In this document: one piece after another, positions 7,968 to 15,963 of the stretch
Layout: each line of letters starts with the position of its first letter
Numbering within the stretch: the first letter of the stretch is position 1
DNA from: Aliisedimentitalea scapharcae
Lineage (GTDB): Bacteria; Pseudomonadota; Alphaproteobacteria; Rhodobacterales; Rhodobacteraceae
DNA: 64,000 bases
Direction: 5' to 3'
NCBI RefSeq assembly: GCF_045277565.1
Contig: NZ_CP123584.1
Span: 2,418,001 to 2,482,000 of the forward strand
Made by a program: the position numbers and the translations under genes
Notes under the pieces: generated by a model
Database searches by the model: none
What the model saw: the letters and a program-made list of their open reading frames with translations, nothing else
What the model was told of the DNA's origin: nothing

Positions 7968-8734
7968 GCGACTTTAAATCCGATATTCCCAAACGTATTG
8001 CAGAAATGCGGGGCAATGATGCACTGACCAAACCGGGGCTCGACTTTCTGCGTGCCTCGGCGGTGGCAGAGTATTCTTACAACTACCATTGGATGGATCG
8101 CCCGATCATTCAGTACCCGCAAGACATCGTGGCCATGCAGGAACTGATCTGGGAGATCAAACCGGATCTTATCGTCGAAATGGGTATTGCTCATGGCGGA
8201 TCGTTGATCTTTTCCGCCTCGATGCTGGCTATGATGGATATGGTGGACGCGATCGAAGCTGGCTCCACGATGGATCCCGCCAAATCCGCGCGCAAGGTTC
8301 TGGGCGTGGACGTGGACATTCGTGCCCACAATCGCGCAGCGATGGACGCCCACCCAATGCGTTCACGCATCGAAATGATCGAAGGGTCGTCGATCGACGA
8401 TGCCATCATCCAGCAGGTTCATGATTTTGCCAAGGATTACAACCGTATCCTGGTGTGTCTGGACAGCAATCACACCCATGATCACGTCCGTGCCGAACTG
8501 GAAGCCTATGCGCCATTGACATCAGTGGGCAGCTATTGCGTCGTGTTCGACACGCTGATCGAAGACATGGCCGAAGACGCCTATCCCAACCGCCCTTGGG
8601 GCAAAGGGGACAACCCGAAAACCGCCGTCTGGGATTATCTAAAGACCCACCCGGAATTCGAGATCGACAAGGATATCCCAGACAAGCTGCAGATTACTGT
8701 TGCCCACGACGGTTTCCTCAAACGGGTGTCATAA
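7964..8734 (+). CDS. CmcI-like protein (cephalosporin hydroxylase / rhamnosyl O-methyltransferase family)
   Basis: 256 residues, overlapping the preceding gene by ATGA. IVEMGIAHGGSLIFSASML is the SAM-binding loop of the CmcI family, VLGVDVDIRAHNR and ILVCLDSNHTHDHV hold the acidic metal/SAM ligands, and VVFDTLIEDM follows. The family name comes from an antibiotic protein, but members in polysaccharide loci are generally sugar O-methyltransferases. Here it probably caps the branched deoxysugar by O-methylation. It ends the operon and runs 6 bp into the convergent glycosyltransferase. Confidence 0.8.
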   Translation: MSDFKSDIPKRIAEMRGNDALTKPGLDFLRASAVAEYSYNYHWMDRPIIQYPQDIVAMQELIWEIKPDLIVEMGIAHGGSLIFSASMLAMMDMVDAIEAGSTMDPAKSARKVLGVDVDIRAHNRAAMDAHPMRSRIEMIEGSSIDDAIIQQVHDFAKDYNRILVCLDSNHTHDHVRAELEAYAPLTSVGSYCVVFDTLIEDMAEDAYPNRPWGKGDNPKTAVWDYLKTHPEFEIDKDIPDKLQITVAHDGFLKRVS

Positions 8735-9985
8735 TTCCCGCTTGAAGTCTTTTGACCGGCGTTTGGCAGCAGCCCAGGCGCCGGATTGGTTTTGCGTTCC
8801 CTGCAGGATCGCGTCCAGATCCTGACCCAGAACCTGGTCCATCACCATCGCCGCCGTATGCACGGTGTTCTCTCCGTTGATTTCTGCGGACAGGCGGAAC
8901 GAACGGAGCTGGGATTTGATCCGATCCCAGCGTTCGGCCAGCGTGCGTTTGGCGCGGGGCGGCATCTGTTGCGCCGCTGCCAGCGCTGCGTCTGTGCCAG
9001 TACGTTCGGCATGGGTGCGCAGAATATCAAGAATGCGGGCAGTCTCTTCGGGTTTGGTCTGAGTGGCGTTCAGCGAAAATTGATACCAATCCTCGTAACT
9101 TGGGCAGGGATCGCTAAATCCACTGCGGTCCCGCAGAGTTTCCAGGGTCGAAAAATAGACCAGATGCACAGTCAACGCGTGATCAATGATATCGTCATAC
9201 GGATCGGCGCGGTTCTCCGCAGCAAAGCTGTGCCCGATTTTTTCGCTGGCGGACCCTTTTTTGGGGCCAGAATGCGCGCCACCGGTGCTGGCCGGACCAT
9301 AGCCGTTGATGGTGAACGGATGCGCAACAGAAAGGAACTTTCCCCCCACATAGGTGCTGCGAAACTGGAAATTCACATCTGGAATGGTGCTGTCAAAAAA
9401 CACGCCCGGGCTGGGTTGGCTGCGGTTCAGATAGGCACGAGATACGCAGCCATGATAGATGTTCGGCGTCGGGTTCAGCTGCCCCAACTGGCACCGCATC
9501 AATGTGTCGATGTCGTCATGCGGATCATAGATCTTTGGCGCGCCAAAGCTGTTGTCCCTGTAGAACCGGATGCCGCCGGTCTTGTCCCCAAAGCCTTCGA
9601 TGGGCCAGCCATAGGTGGCCTTGATCCAGCTCATCCCGTCGGGCCGGTGCTGGTCCAGCAGACGACGCAGGGCAGGGAACTGCCCCGGAAGAATGGCGTC
9701 ATCATCCCCAAAGACGATCACATAATCACCCGAACTGGCCAGAATGGACCTATTGAAATTCTCGCGCATTGAGACGCGGGCATCTGATGGCAGATAAGTC
9801 AGACGTGAATCGTCAAAACCGGCGACGACGGCGTCGGTGCCATCGGTCGAAGCGTTGTCGGCCACAATCAGTTCGATATTCGGATCGTCAATATCCAGCA
9901 CGGTCTGGATCGACGATTTCAAATAGAACGCCCGTTCACGCGATGGGATGATGATGCTGATTTTCATGATGTTTGCTTGGGTCAT
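8729..9985 (-). CDS. Glycosyltransferase family 2
   Basis: GT-A glycosyltransferase of 418 residues. The N-terminus MKISIIIPSRERAFYL is followed by ELIVADNASTDGT and then DYVIVFGDDDAILPG, whose DDD is the metal/nucleotide site. The C-terminal half shows no clear domain or membrane segment, so the enzyme is probably cytoplasmic. It likely transfers a sugar of the neighbouring surface glycan. ATG codons at 9985 and 9967 are both possible starts, neither with a strong ribosome-binding site. Convergent with the CmcI-like gene and divergent from the acyltransferase. Confidence 0.82.
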   Translation of the reverse strand: MTQANIMKISIIIPSRERAFYLKSSIQTVLDIDDPNIELIVADNASTDGTDAVVAGFDDSRLTYLPSDARVSMRENFNRSILASSGDYVIVFGDDDAILPGQFPALRRLLDQHRPDGMSWIKATYGWPIEGFGDKTGGIRFYRDNSFGAPKIYDPHDDIDTLMRCQLGQLNPTPNIYHGCVSRAYLNRSQPSPGVFFDSTIPDVNFQFRSTYVGGKFLSVAHPFTINGYGPASTGGAHSGPKKGSASEKIGHSFAAENRADPYDDIIDHALTVHLVYFSTLETLRDRSGFSDPCPSYEDWYQFSLNATQTKPEETARILDILRTHAERTGTDAALAAAQQMPPRAKRTLAERWDRIKSQLRSFRLSAEINGENTVHTAAMVMDQVLGQDLDAILQGTQNQSGAWAAAKRRSKDFKREL

Positions 9986-10122
9986 GTGAGGGATGTCAAA
10001 GCGGACAATAGGGGCTGAGCGCGCGAAAGGAAACCGGACAGGCGGGCGGTTTTCCTGTCCTTTGGGGCATGGTATGAAACCCCGGAATACAGCGACCTAA
10101 GAATCCGGATGGGGCGACGACG

Positions 10123-11190
10123 GTGATTATCAGAACCTATGGCGACACGGATTTCATCACCGGATTGCGCGCCATTGCCGCCACAATGGTCGTGATCATG
10201 CACACGGGCGCTTTGGCGTCGCTGAGCGACTTTGGTGGCGTGGTCAATAGTGCGGGTAAATACGGGGTGGATGTTTTCTTTGTCATCTCCGGCTTTACAG
10301 TGGCCAAAACATTTACCGATGCGACCGGGTATCGTCCTTATCTGATCCGGCGGTTGTTTCGGATTGTGCCGTTATATTGGGTGATGATTTGCGCCGGGTT
10401 AGTTTCGGCCCGGTCCGGCGTCGATGTGTCCAATTGGATGACGGATCTGGAAGCCTCACCGGATGTCTATAACTTGGTGATGCATCTCAGCTTGCTCAGC
10501 TATCTCGACTACCGTGTTGCCAATTCGGTGCTGGGCGTGGAATGGACCATTCCGGTTGAAATCTTCTGGTATGTGATGTTGCCGGTGTTTTTGGGCTTTG
10601 CCAAAACTCTGTCGCGAGTGTTCGGGGCGGTTTTTGTTCTGGCCGTCCTGACCGGTGTATTATCCTATCTCAGCAAAGCGTTTCTGGGCACCTCGATGGC
10701 GGTCAAATGGTCCCCGGTTGCCAGCGGGCATTGGTTCTTTGTTGGGGCATTTACCTATGTGCTGCGGAATCGATTGGGCGATCATGTCAGCGCGGGCATG
10801 ACAACACTGGCCTGGGGTGCAATCGGGATGTTTGCGTTGGCCGTGTCATTCAAATTCACAGGCCGTGGCGAGATCATAGGGCTGGCCACGGCTGTTTTGC
10901 TCGTCACAGCCTCCACCACCAGAGTTCCGGCCCTGACCCGGGTATTGGCAGCCCCTGTGATGCTGTTTATCGGTTCGATCAGCTATAGCATCTATCTGGC
11001 ACATCCGCTGGTCATCGCCCTGTTTCACAGCGCCGGGATCAATACAGGGTCCGGGTTCGTCGATTTTCTGGCCATCTATGCGGTCACTTTGCTGCTTTCG
11101 ACAATGACCTATGTGGTGATCGAACGCCCGACAAACCGGGCAGGGGCCTGGCTCGCGAACCGGGACGGGGGCCGGGTCAATCCGGTTTGA
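10123..11190 (+). CDS. Acyltransferase family 3 membrane protein (OafA/YrhL type)
   Basis: Polytopic membrane O-acyltransferase, 355 residues, about ten hydrophobic segments. The family signature appears early: FITGLRAIAATMVVIMHTG, whose HTG supplies the catalytic His, then GVDVFFVISGF and the RRLFRIVPLYW loop. Such enzymes acetylate or acylate lipopolysaccharide or other surface sugars. It starts with GTG. The gene lies next to the CDP-sugar operon and ends by overlapping 14 bp into the convergent TetR gene. Confidence 0.85.
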   Translation: MIIRTYGDTDFITGLRAIAATMVVIMHTGALASLSDFGGVVNSAGKYGVDVFFVISGFTVAKTFTDATGYRPYLIRRLFRIVPLYWVMICAGLVSARSGVDVSNWMTDLEASPDVYNLVMHLSLLSYLDYRVANSVLGVEWTIPVEIFWYVMLPVFLGFAKTLSRVFGAVFVLAVLTGVLSYLSKAFLGTSMAVKWSPVASGHWFFVGAFTYVLRNRLGDHVSAGMTTLAWGAIGMFALAVSFKFTGRGEIIGLATAVLLVTASTTRVPALTRVLAAPVMLFIGSISYSIYLAHPLVIALFHSAGINTGSGFVDFLAIYAVTLLLSTMTYVVIERPTNRAGAWLANRDGGRVNPV

Positions 11191-11791
11191 TCAATCCCAA
11201 TCCGCGCAGATAAATTCCGATCCCGGTTTCCAGAAGATCCTCGGGCGAAAACGGCGAAGCCGTTCCCGGTGAATTTCGGGCATAGAGTTCGACCACCCCA
11301 TGGCTCATCGCCCAGATATGAGCGCTGAACATCGACGCTGGCGGGCGCTTGTCCGGTGGGATGTGCTGGCTCAGATCGGTGGCGGCGCGTTCCAGAATGC
11401 CGCGTGCCCGGGCCGAGGCATCAGCCAATTCAGGTGTCCGGTTGACTGAAATCCCGCTTTCGAACATGGCGATATAATGCCCTGGATATTTTCGGGCAAA
11501 GGCCAGATAGGCGCGACCTGTAGCCTCGAACGCTCCCAGCGCCGAGGGTTGATATTTGTCATAGGCGTGCTGCATCAGATCGGCAAACATGACAAACCCC
11601 TGGCGCGCGGCTTCGGCGATCAGATCCTCGCGCCCTTCAAAATGGCGATAGACGGCCGCCGGGGTTACGCCGGCCTGTTTTGCGGCCTCGGACAGGGTAA
11701 ACCCGGTAGGGCCCTTGATTTCGATCAGCCGCAAGGCCGCGTCAATCAGCGCCTGTCGCAGGTTGCCGTGATGGTACCCCCGCTTAGGCAT
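11177..11791 (-). CDS. TetR/AcrR family transcriptional regulator
   Basis: 204 residues. The N-terminal helix-turn-helix reads GYHHGNLRQALIDAALRLIE then TLSEAAKQAGVTPAAVYRHF, a textbook TetR DNA-binding domain; the C-terminal ligand domain resembles the TetR_C_33/WHG group. The start at 11791 (MPKRGYHHGN) is preferred over an upstream in-frame extension because the HTH follows at once. It overlaps the ppk2 stop by 8 bp (ATGCCTAA), so both are probably co-transcribed, with ppk2 first. Confidence 0.88.
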   Translation of the reverse strand: MPKRGYHHGNLRQALIDAALRLIEIKGPTGFTLSEAAKQAGVTPAAVYRHFEGREDLIAEAARQGFVMFADLMQHAYDKYQPSALGAFEATGRAYLAFARKYPGHYIAMFESGISVNRTPELADASARARGILERAATDLSQHIPPDKRPPASMFSAHIWAMSHGVVELYARNSPGTASPFSPEDLLETGIGIYLRGLGLIKPD

Positions 11792-12653
11792 TCCACACAT
11801 CCGGTCCGCCACAGATACCGGTGTCGACCTTGCCAATTGCATCGGCATCCTTGCGGTCATACTCCAATGCGTTCAGCACGGTGCGGATCGCCGCCAGTCG
11901 GGCGCGTTTCTTGTCATCGGACCGAACGATGGTCCATTCCGCTTCGCGGCTGTGGGAGCGGGTTAATGTTTCGCTGATTGCGTCACTGTAGTCGTCCCAC
12001 AAGGGCAGGCCCTTTACATCAATCCCGCTCAGTTTCCATTGCTTTAATGGGTCGCTTTCCCGTTTCAGGAACCGGCGCAACTGTTCGGCGCGCCCGACAT
12101 TGAGCCAGAATTTGAACAGGTGAATACCATCATCCACCAGCGCTTTTTCAAAGCCGTTGACCTGGCGGAAAAACTGTTCGCGCTGTTCATCCGTGCAAAA
12201 GCCGAACACCTTTTCCACCACACCACGGTTGTACCAGGATCGGTCGAAGAAAACGATTTCGCCCCCAGAGGGCAATTGTTGGATATAGCGCTGAAAATAC
12301 CACTGACTGCGCTCGGCCTCGGTCGGTTTGGACAGCGCCACCACACGGGCACCCCGTGGATTCAGGTTTTCGCGAAACCGTTTGATGGTTCCGCCTTTGC
12401 CGGCGGCATCACGCCCCTCGAACACAATGGCGACCCGGGCACCGGTCGACTTCACCCAGGCCAGCAATTTGACCAACTCGATCTGAAGCGCCTCGATCTC
12501 TTCGTCGTATGCCTTTGTTTTCATGTAAGAGTCATAAGGGTAACTGTCGGACAGAATTTCCCGTTTCCCCGAGGATCGGATCATGTCCCGAATGTCATCG
12601 GGGGCACCAGTTTCAAAATAGGCGCTGATCGCACCGTCAAAGGGCAGGGTCAT
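11784..12653 (-). CDS. ppk2: Polyphosphate kinase 2
   Basis: PPK2 transfers phosphate between polyphosphate and nucleotides. The 289-residue protein has a Walker A-like GRDAAGKGGTIKRF at about 79-92, a lid segment NPRGARVVAL, and a Walker B-like IVFFDRSWYNRGVVE, then SDDKKRARLAAI near the end. Length and single-domain layout fit the one-domain PPK2 class. Whether it favours GDP, ADP or AMP cannot be read with certainty. It overlaps the downstream tetR by 8 bp. Confidence 0.93.
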   Translation of the reverse strand: MTLPFDGAISAYFETGAPDDIRDMIRSSGKREILSDSYPYDSYMKTKAYDEEIEALQIELVKLLAWVKSTGARVAIVFEGRDAAGKGGTIKRFRENLNPRGARVVALSKPTEAERSQWYFQRYIQQLPSGGEIVFFDRSWYNRGVVEKVFGFCTDEQREQFFRQVNGFEKALVDDGIHLFKFWLNVGRAEQLRRFLKRESDPLKQWKLSGIDVKGLPLWDDYSDAISETLTRSHSREAEWTIVRSDDKKRARLAAIRTVLNALEYDRKDADAIGKVDTGICGGPDVWNA

Positions 12654-13036
12654 CGGTGGGCCTCCACAAGTCGACAGGTATCATTTTGATGTCGCGGGAC
12701 AGAGATATCCTGAACATTTGATTTTTGTCCAGTTCGGCCCCAGTGTCCATGCGCCAAACGACCAATACAGGTTTAATTCCGGGCGTGATGGCCAACGCGG
12801 ATGTACAGCTCGTCCGAACCAGACCGGCCAGAACTTTGCTCCTGTGAACATGAAAGCGTTGCGTGAGCCCCAACTGCCATTGGCGTTTGGGGCAGGTATG
12901 GGCAGCCAATATCGTCCATCAATCTTTTGCGGCAACCATCTATCAGGAGTGCTCCAACACTATCAGGTAACGCATTGTTTTATAACAGGAAGATACCATA
13001 TGAGTTGCGTGCTGTCGTGTGGACTCAAGTTAGGTT
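12654..13036. other. Intergenic stretch between ppk2 and the IS30 element
   Basis: 383 bp with no convincing gene. A Trp-rich open frame on the minus strand (12681-12935, 84 codons) is present, but it has no recognised domain and overlaps other open frames. It could be a relic. The right part borders the IS30 inverted repeat. The ppk2 promoter presumably lies at the left end. Confidence 0.4.
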
Positions 13037-14083
13037 GCGACATTTCTCTATCCTAGTTTTCTAAGTTCTTCGGCGAATGCCTCTGTTGGTGTTCGCCACC
13101 CAAGACATTTCCTTGGTGTTCCGTTCAGGCGGTCACAAATCGCCTTCATGTCGCGATTTGAGAGCGCCGCGATCGGGGTATCGCGTGGCAAATACCTTCG
13201 AGCCCGTTTGTTCAGGTTCTCAACCGAGCCTTTTTGCCATGGGGCCTGCGGATCACAGAACCAGGCGCTCGTTCCAATTCCTGATTCCAGCTTTCGCCAT
13301 CCCGAGAACTCAATTCCGCGATCAAAAGTAATAGACCGGCGCGCGATCTGGGGCAGGGGTTCCATTACGTTCATGAGTTTCGCCATGAAGTGTTTCGAAC
13401 TGCGATCATTGTTGCGGAACAAGACTGCAAAGCGGGTCTTCCGTTCGACCAACGATGCGACGTTTGCTTTCCCGTGCTCTCGCCGGAAAATCATAAGATC
13501 ACCTTCCCACTCCCCAAAAGTTGAACGTTCTTTTATGTACTCAGGCCTGTTGTGGATCGATCGTTCAAGTGGGAACATCATGCCGCGAGGTGTGCGAGAA
13601 TAGCGCGGTTTTCGCTTCTTCCGCCGTTCTGGAAGGTAACGTGCCAACGCCTGTGATTGACCGTCTGGGCTGTAGACATAGGCGTAAATCGTCTCATGAC
13701 TGACGGTCGTTGCATGACCTTCAAGCTTTAGACGCCCTGCAATCTGTTCCGGTGACCAACCTTCTTGGAGCCGTCCTATCACAGCTTCCCGGAGTTCAGG
13801 AATTCGCACCAGTTTGCGACGTCTTGCACGGCGATCAGCCGCCGATTTCTGTGCAAGCATCCCGTAATAGCCATTGAGCTGAGGCAACTCTTCATCCTTG
13901 AAGAAATTGCGTTTGATCTCACGATAGACAGTCGCACGGTGGCGATTGATCTGGCGCGCAATCTCGGCGACTTTTACCTTCCTATGCAAAAGGTCCTCGA
14001 TTTTGCGCCGTTCGGCTAGATTCAACTCGGTTCGTTTCATAAACTGTTCTCCTGACTTTCCAGTAGGATAGAGGAAAAGTCGC
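13037..14083 (-). mobile_element. IS30-family insertion sequence, apparently complete
   Basis: About 1.05 kb bounded by imperfect terminal inverted repeats. The left end GCGACATTTCTCTATCCTA (13037-13055) matches the reverse complement of the right end (14064-14083), GCGACTTTTCCTCTATCCTA, with one substitution and one gap. The left repeat contains the transposase stop codon. The two flanking bases are TT on both sides, consistent with the short duplication of this family but too short to prove it. Confidence 0.85.
13048..14040 (-). CDS. IS30-family transposase
   Basis: 330 residues, full family length. The N-terminal HTH reads ERRKIEDLLHRKVKVAEIARQ then NRHRATVYREIKRN; a second DNA-binding region has GWSPEQIAGRLK and VSHETIYAYVY. 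The DDE triad is visible as EWEGDLM, ITFDRGIEFSGW and KGSVENLNKRARRYLPRDT. The frame is uninterrupted, so the element may be mobile. The ATG is at 14040, 24 bp inside the right inverted repeat. Confidence 0.95.
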   Translation of the reverse strand: MKRTELNLAERRKIEDLLHRKVKVAEIARQINRHRATVYREIKRNFFKDEELPQLNGYYGMLAQKSAADRRARRRKLVRIPELREAVIGRLQEGWSPEQIAGRLKLEGHATTVSHETIYAYVYSPDGQSQALARYLPERRKKRKPRYSRTPRGMMFPLERSIHNRPEYIKERSTFGEWEGDLMIFRREHGKANVASLVERKTRFAVLFRNNDRSSKHFMAKLMNVMEPLPQIARRSITFDRGIEFSGWRKLESGIGTSAWFCDPQAPWQKGSVENLNKRARRYLPRDTPIAALSNRDMKAICDRLNGTPRKCLGWRTPTEAFAEELRKLG

Positions 14084-14253
14084 TTCCCAGTTTAGAATGT
14101 GCCGCGGTTGCACCAGTTTATCTCATAATTTGTATTATGTAATTAAATTTTATTTCCGTACCGTCACTCCGTACAGACGCGGATTGGCAGGAAACCCGGA
14201 TCACTTTAGATATTTCATACTATCCCAAAGCAACCGAACAAGGACCGCGCGAC
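14084..14253. other. AT-rich intergenic stretch upstream of the SDR gene
   Basis: 170 bp between the IS30 right end and the GTG of the SDR gene. An AT-rich block (about 14125-14155) contains TATTATG-like and TAATTAAATT stretches that could serve as promoter elements. The IS insertion just upstream may have displaced the original regulatory region. Confidence 0.3.
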
Positions 14254-15018
14254 GTGATCATTGAAAATAAGACTATAGTCGTCACAGGCGCCGCTAGCGG
14301 AATTGGTGCTGCCCTTGCACGTCGCTTTGCTGCATCAGGCGCGCGACATGTGGTGTGTGCGGATATTGATCACTCTGGTGCATCAAAGGTTGCTGCTGAA
14401 TTCGGCGGTACAGCGAAGCATGTAGATGTTTCGGTTGAAACAGACATTGCCGCGCTCGTGGCTGACACAGAAAGCCAAATTGGGCCGATTGACCTGTTTT
14501 GTTCGAACGCCGGGATTTTGACTTTGGGTGGTGTCGAAGTGCCAGACACAGAATGGCAAAAGATTTGGAATATCAATGTGATGTCCCAAGTTTGGGCGGC
14601 ACGCCACGTGGTGCCCAGAATGATCGAACACGGCGGCGGGTATCTGTTGAACACGGCGTCGGCTGCTGGATTGTTAAACCAGATCGGCGCAGCACCATAT
14701 GGCGTCACCAAACACGCGTCGGTCGGGCTCTCGGAATGGTTGGCTTTTTCCTATGGTGACCAAGGCATTGGTGTTTCCGTGCTCTGCCCTCAGGCTGTGC
14801 GCAGCGAAATGACCAAAGGGTTCGAAACCAGCGTCGCTGCCATAGATGGAATGCTGGAACCTGATACGGTTGCCGAAGCCTGTGAACTGGCAATTGCCAA
14901 CAAGGAATTCCTGGTGCTGCCACATAAATCAGTGCGCGGGTATATGCAGGCCAAGTCCGAAGACTATGACCGTTGGATCGGCGGTATGCGAAAACTGAAC
15001 AGGATGTTTGGGAAATGA
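14254..15018 (+). CDS. Short-chain dehydrogenase/reductase
   Basis: Classical SDR of 254 residues. The cofactor motif TGAASGIGAALARRF is at about 11-25, an Asp after the second strand (CADID) points to NAD(H), FCSNAGIL is the NAG motif, and NTASAAG with PYGVTKHA supplies Ser, Tyr and Lys. It starts with GTG. It lies upstream of a convergent acyl-CoA catabolic cluster, so a hydroxyacyl or alcohol substrate is likely, but the substrate is not readable. Confidence 0.85.
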   Translation: MIIENKTIVVTGAASGIGAALARRFAASGARHVVCADIDHSGASKVAAEFGGTAKHVDVSVETDIAALVADTESQIGPIDLFCSNAGILTLGGVEVPDTEWQKIWNINVMSQVWAARHVVPRMIEHGGGYLLNTASAAGLLNQIGAAPYGVTKHASVGLSEWLAFSYGDQGIGVSVLCPQAVRSEMTKGFETSVAAIDGMLEPDTVAEACELAIANKEFLVLPHKSVRGYMQAKSEDYDRWIGGMRKLNRMFGK

Positions 15019-15033
15019 CCTATTTCCAATACC

Positions 15034-15897
15034 TTATGAGATAGGTCTCATTAACCCTTCCTGCGCGACACTGGCAACCAATGTGCCGTCCTGTGTGTAG
15101 ATGCTACCGCGGTTGAATCCCCGGGCACCGCCTGCGAATGGTGAATCCATCGAATAAAGATGCCAATTTTCCATCGCAATTGGCCCATGAAACCACATCG
15201 CATGGTCCAAACTGGCCGTCATCGTTTTGCGTTGGTACCAGTTCAATCCATGCGGTCGCAAGGCAGACCCCAAAAGACCAAAATCCGATGCATAGGCCAA
15301 CAGAATATGCTGCATCTGCGGCGTTTGCCCCGATGCTGCCAGCATCCGCAACCAGACGTGATTTTCATCACTGGTCGGTTCTGGCGATACAGGGTCCCGC
15401 GGGGAAATTTCCCTCATTTCAAAGGGTCTTGGACGCAGAACTTCGGCGTGAAAGATCTCCGGGATACGATCCAGATGCTGTTTGTGAAACGTCTGGCGCG
15501 ACATCAGACCATCTGGTTCTTTGACATGGGGTTTCCGGTGCTGGTGTGTCCAGCCGTCCTCTTGCAGATGGAACGAGGATGACAGATTCAGGATCTGTTT
15601 GCCGTTCTGAATCGCAACCACGCGCCGTGTGGTAAAGCTGCCGCCGTCCCGCGCCCGATCCACGTCATAGATCACTGGGCTGGCGGGATTTCCGGGTCGG
15701 ATGAAATAGGCGTGCAGGCTGTGACACAGGCGATCATCTGGCACAGTGCGGTAGGCCGCAGCCAGCGCCTGGGCGATAACCTGCCCCCCGTAAATCCGGG
15801 TCGGTGTTTCGCCGCCTGCCCCGGTACCGCGAAACAGATCCTTGTCCAAAGGTTCCAGATCCAGAAGATCCAAAAGCTCTTGCGCGCCATCATCCAT
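15034..15897 (-). CDS. tesB: Acyl-CoA thioesterase II (TesB family)
   Basis: Double hot-dog thioesterase, 287 residues, the usual TesB size. The N-terminus LLDLLDLEPLDKDLFRGTG, GGQVIAQALAAAYRTVPDD, HSLHAYFIRPGNP, and the C-terminal LDHAMWFHGP and GGARGFNRGSIYTQDGTLVASVAQEGLMR are characteristic; the SVAQEGL segment includes the conserved Gln and the LDHAMWFH segment the catalytic Asp. It hydrolyses acyl-CoA to free acid and CoA in the cytoplasm. It is probably the last gene of the minus-strand acyl-CoA cluster. Confidence 0.92.
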   Translation of the reverse strand: MDDGAQELLDLLDLEPLDKDLFRGTGAGGETPTRIYGGQVIAQALAAAYRTVPDDRLCHSLHAYFIRPGNPASPVIYDVDRARDGGSFTTRRVVAIQNGKQILNLSSSFHLQEDGWTHQHRKPHVKEPDGLMSRQTFHKQHLDRIPEIFHAEVLRPRPFEMREISPRDPVSPEPTSDENHVWLRMLAASGQTPQMQHILLAYASDFGLLGSALRPHGLNWYQRKTMTASLDHAMWFHGPIAMENWHLYSMDSPFAGGARGFNRGSIYTQDGTLVASVAQEGLMRPIS

Positions 15898-15963
15898 CGA
15901 CCGTCACCTTGTTTCAGATCCAAACATGCATCATGTATACCATCTAATGCATTGATACTTTTG

